DNA from: Chryseobacterium daecheongense
GTDB lineage: Bacteria; Bacteroidota; Bacteroidia; Flavobacteriales; Weeksellaceae
Assembly: GCF_003729955.1 (NCBI RefSeq)
Contig: NZ_RJTX01000001.1
Coordinates: forward strand, 1,240,001 to 1,304,000
Direction: 5' to 3'
DNA: 64,000 nt
This document shows positions 1 to 7,702 of the stretch, piece after piece; position 1 is the first letter of the stretch, and every line of letters begins with the position of its first letter. The notes below the pieces were generated by a model, which had not been told where the DNA came from, did no database searches, and was given only the letters and a program-made list of their open reading frames with translations. A program made the position numbers and the translations under genes.

Positions 1-1
1 T

Positions 2-565
2 GACCCGAGAAAATTCAATGATGTTACGCTTCTTTCCAATATTTCCTATGAAGAAGCGATTGAGATGGCGTATTACGGAGCGAGTGTTATTCACCCGAAA
101 ACATTACAGCCATTACAGCAAAAAAATATTCCTTTTTATGTAAAATCTTTTGTAGATCCTACTAAAGAAGGAACAAAAGTGGGTGCTTCAGATAAAAATC
201 AAAGCGAAGAATCCTATATTTTAAAAGAAAATCAAACTTTATTGAAAATCTCTACCAGAGACTTCTCTTTCATTGCGGAAGATCATATGAGTTTAATTTT
301 CGGGTATTTATCAAAGTATAAAATCAAAGTTTCTTTGATGCAGAATTCTGCAATTTCCCTAGCTTTATGTTTGGAAGATAAATTCAATACTATAGATGAA
401 CTTAATGAAGAGCTTCAGAAAATATTCAAAACTGAAGTGGTGAAAAACGTATCTTTATTTACAGTAAGGAACGCGAAAATGGATAAAATTGATAAGTTTT
501 ACCAACAAAAAAGTGTATTATTGGAGCAGATTTCAAAAAATACCCTTCAAATGGTAACACAATAA
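2..565 (+). CDS. lysC: Aspartate kinase, C-terminal part (cut by window start)
   Basis: Aspartokinase phosphorylates aspartate, the first step to lysine, threonine and methionine. The frame is open from base 2 and the true start lies outside the window, so 187 residues are visible. The family signature EMAYYGASVIHPKT sits near the start, at the end of the kinase domain. The rest matches the two C-terminal ACT regulatory domains. Translation stops right after the ACT region, so no homoserine dehydrogenase is fused and this is a monofunctional enzyme. The next gene follows after 22 bases on the same strand and may be co-transcribed. Family identity is clear; feedback specificity cannot be read. 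Confidence 0.93.
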   Translation, partial: DPRKFNDVTLLSNISYEEAIEMAYYGASVIHPKTLQPLQQKNIPFYVKSFVDPTKEGTKVGASDKNQSEESYILKENQTLLKISTRDFSFIAEDHMSLIFGYLSKYKIKVSLMQNSAISLALCLEDKFNTIDELNEELQKIFKTEVVKNVSLFTVRNAKMDKIDKFYQQKSVLLEQISKNTLQMVTQ

Positions 566-587
566 AACTAATAGCGACTAAACACAC

Positions 588-2429
588 ATGAGTTTGATTT
601 CGAAAAATGATCTGATCAAAGCTTCCGGCTTGGGCAAAATCGGTTTCCTAAAGAATCCCATAGCTTCTGCCGTGATGAGCATTGCCAAGATTAATGAAGT
701 AAATAAGCTGTATGATAAGCTTAAAGACAAGGAAGGCAAAGACTTTTTCGACTCATTTGTGAGAGAAAGAAACCTAAGTTATATCGCTTTTGAGGAAGAC
801 TTAGCCAAAATCCCAAAAACAGGACCTTTCATTCTAGTTTCCAATCATCCGCTTGGTGCGATTGATGGAATATTAATGTGTAAAATATTATCGGAAGTAC
901 GTCCGGATTTCAAAGTAATGGGTAATTTCCTTCTGGAAAAGATCAAGCCTATGGAACCCTACGTAATTTCCGTAAACCCTTTTGAGAACAGAAAAGATGC
1001 TTACAGCAGCTCTTCCGGAATGCGCGAAACCCTGAAACATTTACAGAACGGAGGCTGTGTAGGTATTTTTCCGGCGGGTGAAGTTTCCAATAAAAACAAT
1101 CCGTACGGGGAAATTTTAGATAAAGAATGGGAAAAACCGGCTCTTAAGCTGATCAAAATGGCAAAAGTGCCAGTGGTTCCAATGTATTTCCATGCCAAAA
1201 ACAGTCGCTTATTTTACCAGGTGGCTAAGCTTCATCCTAATTTACAGACATTGATGCTTCCCGCAGAGATGATGAATGAAAGGGAAAAGCCAATCCGTAT
1301 CAGAATCGGAAGACCTATCGCCGTAAAAGCGATGGATGATATGGAAACCGTTGAGGAATTGGGTGAATTCTTAAAACGTAAGGTGTATATGATGAAATCT
1401 TACTATGAAAAAAGAAAATCCCTTGCCCAAAGTATTAATCTTCAAAACCTGTCCATTAAATTTCCTTTGCTAAAGGAGGAAAATATTGTTCAGAATATTA
1501 TTGATGAAACCCCGAAAGAAGACATTCTTAAAGATATCAATAAGCTGAAAGGCACTGATAAAATGTTCTTCAGTAACGGAAATTATGAAGTTTACTTTAC
1601 CGCTTATGAAGAGATTCCTTCTATTATGAGGGAAATCGGGAGACAAAGAGAATTGACGTTCCGTGCCGTAGGTGAAGGAAGTAATCTCCCTTTTGACCTT
1701 GATGAATATGATAAGCATTATCATCATCTTTTTCTTTGGGACAATGCAGAAGAAAGATTGGTGGGAGCATACAGAATGGCCTTAGGAAAAGAGGTCATGA
1801 AAAAATATGGTATTAAAGGATTCTACACCAGTTCTCTGTTTGAGTTTGAACAAGACATCCATCCTTTCTTCAAAAAGGTCATTGAAATGGGGCGTGCTTA
1901 TATTTGCCAGGAATATCAGCAAAAACCGTTACCACTTTTCCTTTTATGGAGAGGAATCGTTCATGTATGCCTGAGAAACCCTGATCATAAATTCTTAATG
2001 GGAGGTGTAAGTATTTCAAATAAATTTTCGGAATTCTCCAAATCATTGATGATTGAATTCATGCGTTCCAATTATTATGATTCTGCAGTAGCTCAATATA
2101 TCACGCCAAAAAATGAATATAAAGTAAAGCTCAGAGACCGTGACAAGAATTTGTTCTTCGATGAAATGGAATCCGACCTTAATAAGCTGGATAAAATTAT
2201 TGATGACCTGGAACCGGAACTGCGACTGCCTGTTCTGATTAAAAAATATATCAAGCAAAATGCAAAAGTAATCGCGTTCAATGTGGATCCTAACTTTAAT
2301 GATGCGATAGACGGATTGATGTATATCCGCATCAGCGACCTTCCGGAAAGTACGATTAAGCCTGTTTTAGAGGAAATGAGTGACCAGATCAGGAAGGAAC
2401 AGGAAAATAATCCGGCTGAAAATCAGTAA
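588..2429 (+). CDS. olsF: Bifunctional acyltransferase (PlsC + GNAT), OlsF-like aminolipid synthase
   Basis: 613 residues with two acyltransferase modules. The N-terminal half is PlsC-like: NHPLGAID at 86-93 (His87, Asp93, HX5D spacing as in the hemolysin/ornithine-lipid branch) and a GIFPAGEVS block near 160. The C-terminal half (about 320-520) resembles the GNAT-type ornithine-acyl-ACP N-acyltransferases. This two-domain order is that of OlsF, which makes ornithine lipids by N-acylating an amino acid and then O-acylating the lyso-lipid. Bacteroidota relatives make glycine or ornithine lipids, so the head group is uncertain. The protein is cytoplasmic or membrane-peripheral, with no signal peptide. 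It lies 22 bases after lysC. Fold assignment is firm; the substrate is inferred. Confidence 0.75.
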   Translation: MSLISKNDLIKASGLGKIGFLKNPIASAVMSIAKINEVNKLYDKLKDKEGKDFFDSFVRERNLSYIAFEEDLAKIPKTGPFILVSNHPLGAIDGILMCKILSEVRPDFKVMGNFLLEKIKPMEPYVISVNPFENRKDAYSSSSGMRETLKHLQNGGCVGIFPAGEVSNKNNPYGEILDKEWEKPALKLIKMAKVPVVPMYFHAKNSRLFYQVAKLHPNLQTLMLPAEMMNEREKPIRIRIGRPIAVKAMDDMETVEELGEFLKRKVYMMKSYYEKRKSLAQSINLQNLSIKFPLLKEENIVQNIIDETPKEDILKDINKLKGTDKMFFSNGNYEVYFTAYEEIPSIMREIGRQRELTFRAVGEGSNLPFDLDEYDKHYHHLFLWDNAEERLVGAYRMALGKEVMKKYGIKGFYTSSLFEFEQDIHPFFKKVIEMGRAYICQEYQQKPLPLFLLWRGIVHVCLRNPDHKFLMGGVSISNKFSEFSKSLMIEFMRSNYYDSAVAQYITPKNEYKVKLRDRDKNLFFDEMESDLNKLDKIIDDLEPELRLPVLIKKYIKQNAKVIAFNVDPNFNDAIDGLMYIRISDLPESTIKPVLEEMSDQIRKEQENNPAENQ

Positions 2430-2465
2430 GTTTTTACTTGGTTTAGAAAAAAGATCTGTTAATAC

Positions 2466-2496
2466 TTGCTTCATATGCGAAAAGTTACTAATTTTG
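2466..2496 (+). promoter_or_regulatory. Promoter of first tRNA-Phe
   Basis: A TTG at 2466-2468 and an exact Bacteroidota -7 element TAATTTTG (TAnnTTTG) at 2489-2496, separated by 20 bp. It lies 20 bases before the mature 5' end of the tRNA. The second tRNA-Phe has the same elements with the same 20-bp spacer. Confidence 0.75.
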
Positions 2497-2516
2497 CAAC
2501 ACTTTAAAACAAAGGA

Positions 2517-2589
2517 GGTTTCTTAGCTCAGTTGGTAGAGCAATGGATTGAAAATCCATGTGTCCCTGGTTCGATTCCTGGAGAAACCA
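2517..2589 (+). tRNA. tRNA-Phe (GAA), copy 1
   Basis: 73-base cloverleaf. Acceptor stem GGUUUCU/AGAAACC with discriminator A, D-arm TAGCTCAGTTGGTAGAGCA, anticodon loop TTGAAAA (anticodon GAA), and T-arm with GGTTCGATTCC. The 3' CCA is not encoded, which fits the CCA-adding enzyme at 48.3-49.7 kb. It is identical base for base to the copy at 2694-2766, and each copy has its own promoter and terminator. Confidence 0.97.
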
Positions 2590-2590
2590 C

Positions 2591-2616
2591 AAACCACCTT
2601 AAACAGGTGGTTTTTT
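2591..2616 (+). terminator. Intrinsic terminator after tRNA-Phe copy 1
   Basis: Nine-bp stem AAACCACCT/AGGTGGTTT with a five-base loop, followed by a T run. It begins two bases after the tRNA 3' end. Confidence 0.85.
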
Positions 2617-2629
2617 ATTAAAATAAAAC

Positions 2630-2660
2630 TTGCAGGGTATAATAATTATTACTACTTTTG
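2630..2660 (+). promoter_or_regulatory. Promoter of second tRNA-Phe
   Basis: TTG at 2630-2632, a 20-bp spacer, and an exact -7 element TACTTTTG at 2653-2660. The arrangement matches that upstream of the first copy, so each tRNA appears to be its own transcription unit. Confidence 0.75.
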
Positions 2661-2693
2661 CACCACTTCAAAAACAATGAAGTAAACCAAAAT

Positions 2694-2766
2694 GGTTTCT
2701 TAGCTCAGTTGGTAGAGCAATGGATTGAAAATCCATGTGTCCCTGGTTCGATTCCTGGAGAAACCA
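2694..2766 (+). tRNA. tRNA-Phe (GAA), copy 2
   Basis: Identical in all 73 bases to the copy at 2517-2589, with anticodon GAA and no encoded CCA. The two copies are 104 bases apart. The flanking promoter and terminator are similar but have diverged, which suggests a tandem duplication kept identical by selection or gene conversion. Confidence 0.97.
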
Positions 2767-2767
2767 C

Positions 2768-2795
2768 AAACCACCTTATGTAAGGTGGTTTTTTT
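2768..2795 (+). terminator. Intrinsic terminator after tRNA-Phe copy 2
   Basis: Stem AAACCACCTTA/TAAGGTGGTTT with a very short loop, then a T run. It is a paralog of the hairpin after copy 1 with the same stem core. Confidence 0.85.
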
Positions 2796-2816
2796 ATGGA
2801 ATAAATTCAAATACGG

Positions 2817-3770
2817 TTAAACATCATATTGAAATATCCGTTTTCTGAAAAACTCATTGTATTCATCAGTTATTGAACAATCAAACAAATCAAATACATG
2901 TAGTGCTCCCGGAATTATCCATAATTCGGTTTTTACTCCTGCCTGGTATAAAAGCTGTGAAAATTCTATATTTTCATCCCGGAGAGGATCCAACTCACAA
3001 GCTACGATGGTTGTTTTAGGCAACTTGGAGAAATTTGCATAATTAGTCAGATCAGCATATGTAATACTCTCTCCTATTCTCTCCTTACCTAAAAAATGAA
3101 GCCATGCAATATCCGCAAGTTTTTTATTCCATAAAGGTGAATCTGTGAACTCTTGCATGGAAGGGGTATTCAATTTATTATGGATAACCGGATATAATAA
3201 GAACTGGTGTCTGATGTTTTTAATATTGTGATCATATGCCATTTGTGTAATTGCTGCGGCCAAATGTCCTCCCGCACTCGCTCCAAATACAGCTATATCA
3301 GATGCATCGATCCCGAGTTCTTTCTCTCCATGTTCTATTGTCCATTGCAAAGCATCAAAGCCATCAAGTATTGGAATCGGAAAAGGATATTCAGGAACTA
3401 ACCTATAATCAACAGATATGATTGTCGCTTTCAGATCTTGTGAAATTTCAACCATCTGGTTCTCCACCTGTTCAGGAAGGCCGAAAACATATCCTCCTCC
3501 ATGAAAATAAATGATCACCCTATTTTTATCAAAATTGTCAGGCTGATAAATATGCAATCTGATCTTATAATCATCATAAGAACTGGGGATCCAAAGATCT
3601 TTTACGTGCAATGAATTGGGGATTTTCATTGGATTATTCTTGAAAAAATCTATTTTTTCCTGTTGAATGATTTCAGGATTATTTAGAAATATATGTTCAT
3701 CAATTTCCAATGAATCTAAAACTTTTTCTATACTGATCTTTAAACCTTTATCTACTCTGTTAAAATCCAT
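2817..3770 (-). CDS. Alpha/beta hydrolase, hormone-sensitive-lipase-like esterase
   Basis: 317-residue alpha/beta-hydrolase fold-3 protein without a signal peptide, so probably a cytoplasmic carboxylesterase. The oxyanion-hole motif HGGG is at 90-93, as in the HSL family. The nucleophile elbow GASAG is at 163-167 with Ser165. Downstream are an Asp in ELDPLRDE and a His in GALHVFD that complete the triad. An HxlR-type regulator is divergently transcribed from the short gap upstream and is the obvious candidate to control it. The substrate cannot be told; this family takes short-chain acyl esters. Confidence 0.88.
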   Translation of the reverse strand: MDFNRVDKGLKISIEKVLDSLEIDEHIFLNNPEIIQQEKIDFFKNNPMKIPNSLHVKDLWIPSSYDDYKIRLHIYQPDNFDKNRVIIYFHGGGYVFGLPEQVENQMVEISQDLKATIISVDYRLVPEYPFPIPILDGFDALQWTIEHGEKELGIDASDIAVFGASAGGHLAAAITQMAYDHNIKNIRHQFLLYPVIHNKLNTPSMQEFTDSPLWNKKLADIAWLHFLGKERIGESITYADLTNYANFSKLPKTTIVACELDPLRDENIEFSQLLYQAGVKTELWIIPGALHVFDLFDCSITDEYNEFFRKRIFQYDV

Positions 3771-3780
3771 AATCTTATAT

Positions 3781-3788
3781 TACATTTG
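3781..3788 (+). promoter_or_regulatory. -7 element for the HxlR regulator gene
   Basis: Exact TACATTTG (TAnnTTTG). It overlaps the upstream TTG codon at 3786, which therefore is not a likely start. This supports initiation at ATG 3870. No clear -33 TTG was seen. Confidence 0.45.
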
Positions 3789-3869
3789 CTATATGCTGTA
3801 AATTTATATTGCTCCGCTTATAAAAACAAACAAAACAACGAATTGTGCGAAACAAACAAAAAAGTAAGT

Positions 3870-4229
3870 ATGGGTATTAAAGAATCATCAACGAATAACG
3901 AAAACAGGAAAATAATGGAACAGCAATGTCCCGATATTTATGCTATTAATCTCATCAGCGGACGATGGATTCTCTCTATCTGCTACCATCTTAAACAAAG
4001 AACTCTTAGATTTTCTGAACTTAAAAACATGATCCATGGGGTTACAGAAAGAATGCTCATTCTTCAGTTGAAAAAGATGGAACAGGAAAAGCTAATTATA
4101 AAAAAAGTCTATGCAGAAATTCCTCCCAAAGTAGAATATGAACTGACGGATATTGGAAGAAGACTAATTCCTATTTTGGAACAATTGGAAGAATGGGGCA
4201 AAGAACATAAAAATTCTCTATCAAGATAA
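3870..4229 (+). CDS. HxlR-family winged-helix transcriptional regulator
   Basis: 119 residues from ATG 3870. A longer in-frame reading from TTG 3786 would begin inside the predicted promoter; an internal ATG at 3915 is the other option. The core matches HxlR regulators: a conserved Cys in QQCPDIYAINLISGRWIL, then the helix-turn-helix (LRFSELKNMI, TERMLILQLKKME) and the wing (AEIPPKVEYELTDIG). Members often sense electrophiles or redox state through the N-terminal Cys and control an adjacent enzyme. It is divergent from the esterase at 2817-3770 and likely regulates it. The inducer is unknown. Confidence 0.88.
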   Translation: MGIKESSTNNENRKIMEQQCPDIYAINLISGRWILSICYHLKQRTLRFSELKNMIHGVTERMLILQLKKMEQEKLIIKKVYAEIPPKVEYELTDIGRRLIPILEQLEEWGKEHKNSLSR

Positions 4230-4374
4230 TTTCCTTTAAATTATTCATCCTTTTCAACATCAATCTATAATTCCTTATTTAAATTTAAATTAGTAATTAT
4301 TTATTTTAACAAACTTTATAATTAAAAGATAAACATATAAAGGCATTTTATTATTTCCATAAAAACAAAATAAT

Positions 4375-4382
4375 TATCTTCG
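4375..4382 (+). promoter_or_regulatory. Probable -7 element of thioredoxin/OMP operon
   Basis: TATCTTCG, one mismatch from TAnnTTTG, 18 bases before ATG 4401. The upstream 170 bases are very AT-rich and hold no gene. Confidence 0.4.
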
Positions 4383-4400
4383 CTTAGAAATTTAATAAAA

Positions 4401-5576
4401 ATGAAGAAGATTGTCTCCGGATTATTTGTTTTCTTATCTGTAGTTTTATTTGCTCAAGAAGCCATCCAATTCCAGGATTTACCTTTCAAAGATCTTATCG
4501 CTAAGGCCAAGAAAGAGAAGAAAATAGTATTTATAGATGCTTATGCTTCCTGGTGTGGTCCTTGTAAAATGATGGAGAAGAATGTTTTCACCCAAAAATC
4601 TGTCGGAGATTATTTTAATACAAATTTTGTGAATGCCGGATTCGACATGGAAAAAGGCGAAGGAAGAGATATTGCAGTCAAATATGGTGTACGTTCCTAT
4701 CCTACCTATCTTTTTCTGAATGGTGATGGTGAACTGGTTTCCCAAAATTACGGGTATATGGAAGAAAGTCTTTTCCTTTCCATGGCACAAGACGTCAATG
4801 CACCTAACAATAAAAAAGGTTCACTGAAAGAACGCTTTGCACAAGGAGAAAAAGACCCTGAGTTCCTAATCAATGTAATGAAACTGACTTCTACTTCTGA
4901 CTTTGAATTTGCTAAAAAAGCTTCTGAAAGATATTTTGAAAACAAGAAAAAAACCGATGAACTTTCTAAAGATGATATCGGATATTTATTATTTTTCTTA
5001 AAGTCTGTAGAAGATCCCAATTATAAGATATTCATTTCCAGAAAGGCAGAAATCATTAAATTTTTACCTGAAGATACCTATAAGCAATTTGATGACCAAT
5101 TAAAGTTGTCAAAGATTATGGATGAATCTATTGATCAAAAGAATAAGAAGATCAATGATGCTTATTTCCTGGAAAAAGCAATACCTCTGATTGGTGAATA
5201 CGATGCTAAAACAAGATTGAACCAGACCAAGCTCAGTTTCTATGAACAGAATGCCAACTTTTCTGAATATGAAAAAACAGCCTTAGAATATTATAAAAAC
5301 TCAGATTCTTTTGATTCTAATGATTTATTAAAAGCAGCGTGGATATTTTCAGATCATGTAAAAACATCTACTTCCCTAAAAAAAGCGGTTGAGTGGGCTG
5401 AAAAATCAGTTATGAGAGGAGAAACTTCTGAAAATACTTATATTCTGGCCAGACTTTATTTTCTTACAGGAAACATGGAAATGGCAAAAACTTATGCCGA
5501 AATGTCCAAAAAATTAGCTTTACAAGCCAACAAAGATGCTAGTCTTTCGGAAAAACTATTACAACAAATTAAATAA
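4401..5576 (+). CDS. Exported thioredoxin-fold protein with C-terminal TPR-like region
   Basis: 391 residues. A signal peptide (about 1-19, ending LFAQ) targets the periplasm. The thioredoxin domain follows, with active site WCGPCK at 51-56 and the cis-proline loop RSYPTYLF (Pro101). After about residue 130 the sequence is helical and repeat-like (for example AWIFSDHVKT, YILARLYFLTGN), as in Bacteroidota thioredoxins fused to TPR scaffolds. It probably reduces or isomerises disulfides of exported proteins, but the partner is unknown. It heads a tight three-gene unit: the next gene starts after 3 bases and the third after 2 more. Confidence 0.88.
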   Translation: MKKIVSGLFVFLSVVLFAQEAIQFQDLPFKDLIAKAKKEKKIVFIDAYASWCGPCKMMEKNVFTQKSVGDYFNTNFVNAGFDMEKGEGRDIAVKYGVRSYPTYLFLNGDGELVSQNYGYMEESLFLSMAQDVNAPNNKKGSLKERFAQGEKDPEFLINVMKLTSTSDFEFAKKASERYFENKKKTDELSKDDIGYLLFFLKSVEDPNYKIFISRKAEIIKFLPEDTYKQFDDQLKLSKIMDESIDQKNKKINDAYFLEKAIPLIGEYDAKTRLNQTKLSFYEQNANFSEYEKTALEYYKNSDSFDSNDLLKAAWIFSDHVKTSTSLKKAVEWAEKSVMRGETSENTYILARLYFLTGNMEMAKTYAEMSKKLALQANKDASLSEKLLQQIK

Positions 5577-5579
5577 TAT

Positions 5580-6197
5580 ATGCTGAAGTATAAATTTCTC
5601 ACACCTTTTTTTATTTTATTTTTATTAGGAAACTTAAAAGCACAGGAAGAAGAAAAGAGCTTATATATAAAAGGAAATGCTCTCCTTGCTCCGATAGGTG
5701 TAGTCAATGTAGGATTAGAAAAGCAATTGAGCAAAAAATATACATTACAAGGAGATATCCTTATTTCGCCCTGGAAATCGTTTGCAGGCCATGAAATGCA
5801 GTATTACTCTCTTTCAGCTGAAGGCCGTTATTATTTTAAAGAAGCCTTCAGTCATTGGTATTTAGGCGCTAATGTCTCTGTGGCTTATTTTAATTTACAA
5901 AAATGGAATTATTGGGGAGCCGGAACTTTTATCAATGATAATAATGAGACTTTCATTTCATCCAATCTTTATCAAAAAGGCTATTCTATTTTACTGGGTG
6001 TTACGGCAGGGTATCAATTCAAATTATCGGACCATTGGAATATGGATGTGTATGCTACTGTAGGAACATCTCAGGACTTTTACAAAGGATATGACCGTAC
6101 AACAGGTGAACGTTATGACAATGCAAAAGGCTATAACAAAAGTGGAGAAATTCTTCCCTATAGAGGAGGTGTAATGATTTCTTATAAATTAAAATAA
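5580..6197 (+). CDS. DUF3575-like outer membrane beta-barrel protein
   Basis: 205 residues with a signal peptide ending in LKAQ (about residue 22). The body has alternating amphipathic strands, for example YTLQGDILISPWKSF, SAEGRYYFK and AGYQFKLSDHWNMDVYATVG. It ends GGVMISYKLK with an aromatic/basic C-terminus. This is the pattern of the DUF3575 family of small outer-membrane barrels. Its ATG is 3 bases after the thioredoxin gene, so the two are likely coupled; it may be a client of that protein. No specific function is known. Confidence 0.75.
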   Translation: MLKYKFLTPFFILFLLGNLKAQEEEKSLYIKGNALLAPIGVVNVGLEKQLSKKYTLQGDILISPWKSFAGHEMQYYSLSAEGRYYFKEAFSHWYLGANVSVAYFNLQKWNYWGAGTFINDNNETFISSNLYQKGYSILLGVTAGYQFKLSDHWNMDVYATVGTSQDFYKGYDRTTGERYDNAKGYNKSGEILPYRGGVMISYKLK

Positions 6198-6199
6198 AT

Positions 6200-6406
6200 A
6201 TGAAATTATTTGGCAAAAACCATATCATTATCTCGATCATTACTTTTATCATTCTGTTCTTAATGAATTATATTGGTAATGATCTTCCTGACAAATTGCA
6301 AAGAGCCTTATTGACCGCTTTTGCAGGCGTGGTTGGTTTATCTATTGGGCTTTTAATCCTAAACAAAGGGAAAAACGATAATAATCCGCCTCAGAATTTT
6401 GACTGA
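6200..6406 (+). CDS. Small two-helix membrane protein of unknown function
   Basis: 68 residues starting 2 bases after the OMP gene. Two hydrophobic segments (about 9-24 and 39-54) are joined by a short polar loop with NDLPDKLQRA. The tail is charged and rich in Asn and Lys. No family recognised. Position and spacing make it the last gene of the thioredoxin/OMP operon. It could be an inner-membrane accessory, but nothing in the sequence says more. Confidence 0.6.
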   Translation: MKLFGKNHIIISIITFIILFLMNYIGNDLPDKLQRALLTAFAGVVGLSIGLLILNKGKNDNNPPQNFD

Positions 6407-6412
6407 TACATA

Positions 6413-6498
6413 AGTGAATTGTCAATAGTGAATTTGCTTATGCTTGTGAATTTTCATCCATTAAATGGCGTAACCAAATTCACTATTCCCCATTCACA
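6413..6498. repeat. Intergenic imperfect palindrome
   Basis: A perfect 13-bp inverted repeat, AATAGTGAATTTG at 6424-6436 and its complement at 6475-6487, flanked by further GTGAATT/AATTCAC-like blocks. It lies between the convergent ends of two operons and could act as a terminator or be a REP-type element. A related stretch occurs at 8940-9006. Confidence 0.6.
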
Positions 6499-6501
6499 GC
6501 C

Positions 6502-7698
6502 TTAGTTTTCATACACAACATATTTTGTTCTAATTTTTTCAAAATTGTCTAAGTCAGATTTCCAGGATGCTTTGATATCTGTAATAGATTGTCCGGCAAT
6601 GATCTGTTTTCTCAATTCATCTGTTCCGGCTAATGTATCAAACCATAAGTTCTTCAGGAAGAAATCCTGGTTTGGGTTTTTATAGTTTTTATAGGCTTTT
6701 ATCACCCATTCAAGGTTAAGTTCTCGTAAATCCACCGGGTAGCTGGACAGGTTTTCCCCATAGCACAGTTTCCCATTTAAGAATGGGTCTTTTGCTCCGA
6801 AATTCGGTTTTGGTGTAAATTGATAAGGTAAATCTTTAGTCCATGGCGAACCATACACCTGAAACGGAATATCTGTTCCTCTTCCTGCAGAAACCTGGGT
6901 TCCTTCAAAAAAACAAAGACTCGGATATAGGTTAATTGATTTATCGTTAGGTAAATTAGGTGAAGGCTTATCTAAAATCGGATACCGTTGTTTTTTATGA
7001 TAATTCAACATGGGAATGAGTGTGTATTTAGCCTGTACACCATTTTTTAGCCATTTTTCTCCATTCACCATTTTTCCGTATTCTCCTATCGTTAACCCAT
7101 ATACTACCGGAACCTCATGCATTCCAACGAAGCTGGTCCATTTTTTCTTCAAAACGGGACCGTCTGTATAACCGTCATGGGGATTCGGACGATCCAAAAT
7201 CATGATCTCCACGCCATTTTCAGCTCCTGCTTCCATTAAATACGTTAATGTAGAAATATAAGTATAGAATCTTACTCCTACATCCTGAATATCAAAAACA
7301 ACAATATCAAGCCCTTTCAGTTGTTCCGGAGTAGGTTTTTTATTATTTCCATACAGGGAAACAATAGGAATTCCCGTTTTAGCATCCACTCCATTCTTCA
7401 CTGTTTCACCGGCATCAGCATTGCCTCTGAACCCATGTTCCGGGGCGAAAATGGACTTTACTTTGACATTATTTTTAACCAGAAAATCCACAAGATGAGT
7501 TTTGTCACTCATCAATCCTGTTTGATTGGTTACAATTCCGATGGTTTTATCCTTCAGCAAAGGCAGATACAATTCAGGACGGTCTGCACCGGCCTTATAA
7601 CAGTCTTTATATTGAGTCTGAGAATAATATTGATTGAATACTCCTAAAAAAATTAGGCAAATAAAAAGTAAATTTTTAATTTTGAAATCTAAATTCAT
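6502..7698 (-). CDS. DUF1343 (NamZ-like exo-beta-N-acetylmuramidase, GH171)
   Basis: 398 residues from ATG 7698. A longer open frame reaching 7839 is rejected because it lacks a signal peptide and runs deep into the opposite gene. The chosen start gives a signal peptide (LLFICLIFLGVF...YYSQ). The body shows the DUF1343 blocks GIVTNQTGL, APEHGFRGNADAGE, DIQDVGVRFYTYISTL, ILDRPNP and EGTQVSAGRGTD. Characterised relatives remove MurNAc from the non-reducing end of peptidoglycan fragments in the periplasm, so a recycling role is likely. Its start is only 4 bases from that of the divergent permease gene. Confidence 0.85.
   Translation of the reverse strand: MNLDFKIKNLLFICLIFLGVFNQYYSQTQYKDCYKAGADRPELYLPLLKDKTIGIVTNQTGLMSDKTHLVDFLVKNNVKVKSIFAPEHGFRGNADAGETVKNGVDAKTGIPIVSLYGNNKKPTPEQLKGLDIVVFDIQDVGVRFYTYISTLTYLMEAGAENGVEIMILDRPNPHDGYTDGPVLKKKWTSFVGMHEVPVVYGLTIGEYGKMVNGEKWLKNGVQAKYTLIPMLNYHKKQRYPILDKPSPNLPNDKSINLYPSLCFFEGTQVSAGRGTDIPFQVYGSPWTKDLPYQFTPKPNFGAKDPFLNGKLCYGENLSSYPVDLRELNLEWVIKAYKNYKNPNQDFFLKNLWFDTLAGTDELRKQIIAGQSITDIKASWKSDLDNFEKIRTKYVVYEN
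7677..7684 (+). promoter_or_regulatory. -7 element of the FtsX-like permease gene, inside the opposing gene
   Basis: Exact TAATTTTG on the plus strand, 18 bases before the TTG start at 7703. It lies within the signal-peptide codons of the DUF1343 gene on the other strand. Confidence 0.5.
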
Positions 7699-7702
7699 AA
7701 GC

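Noticed and set aside
2517..2766. tRNA-Phe pair as an integration site flanking an island
   Set aside because: Only 104 bases lie between the copies, both tRNAs are complete, and no integrase or partial tRNA end is seen nearby.
3786..3869. TTG start at 3786 for the HxlR regulator
   Set aside because: The codon lies inside an exact -7 element and the extra residues are not HxlR-like; ATG 3870 is preferred.
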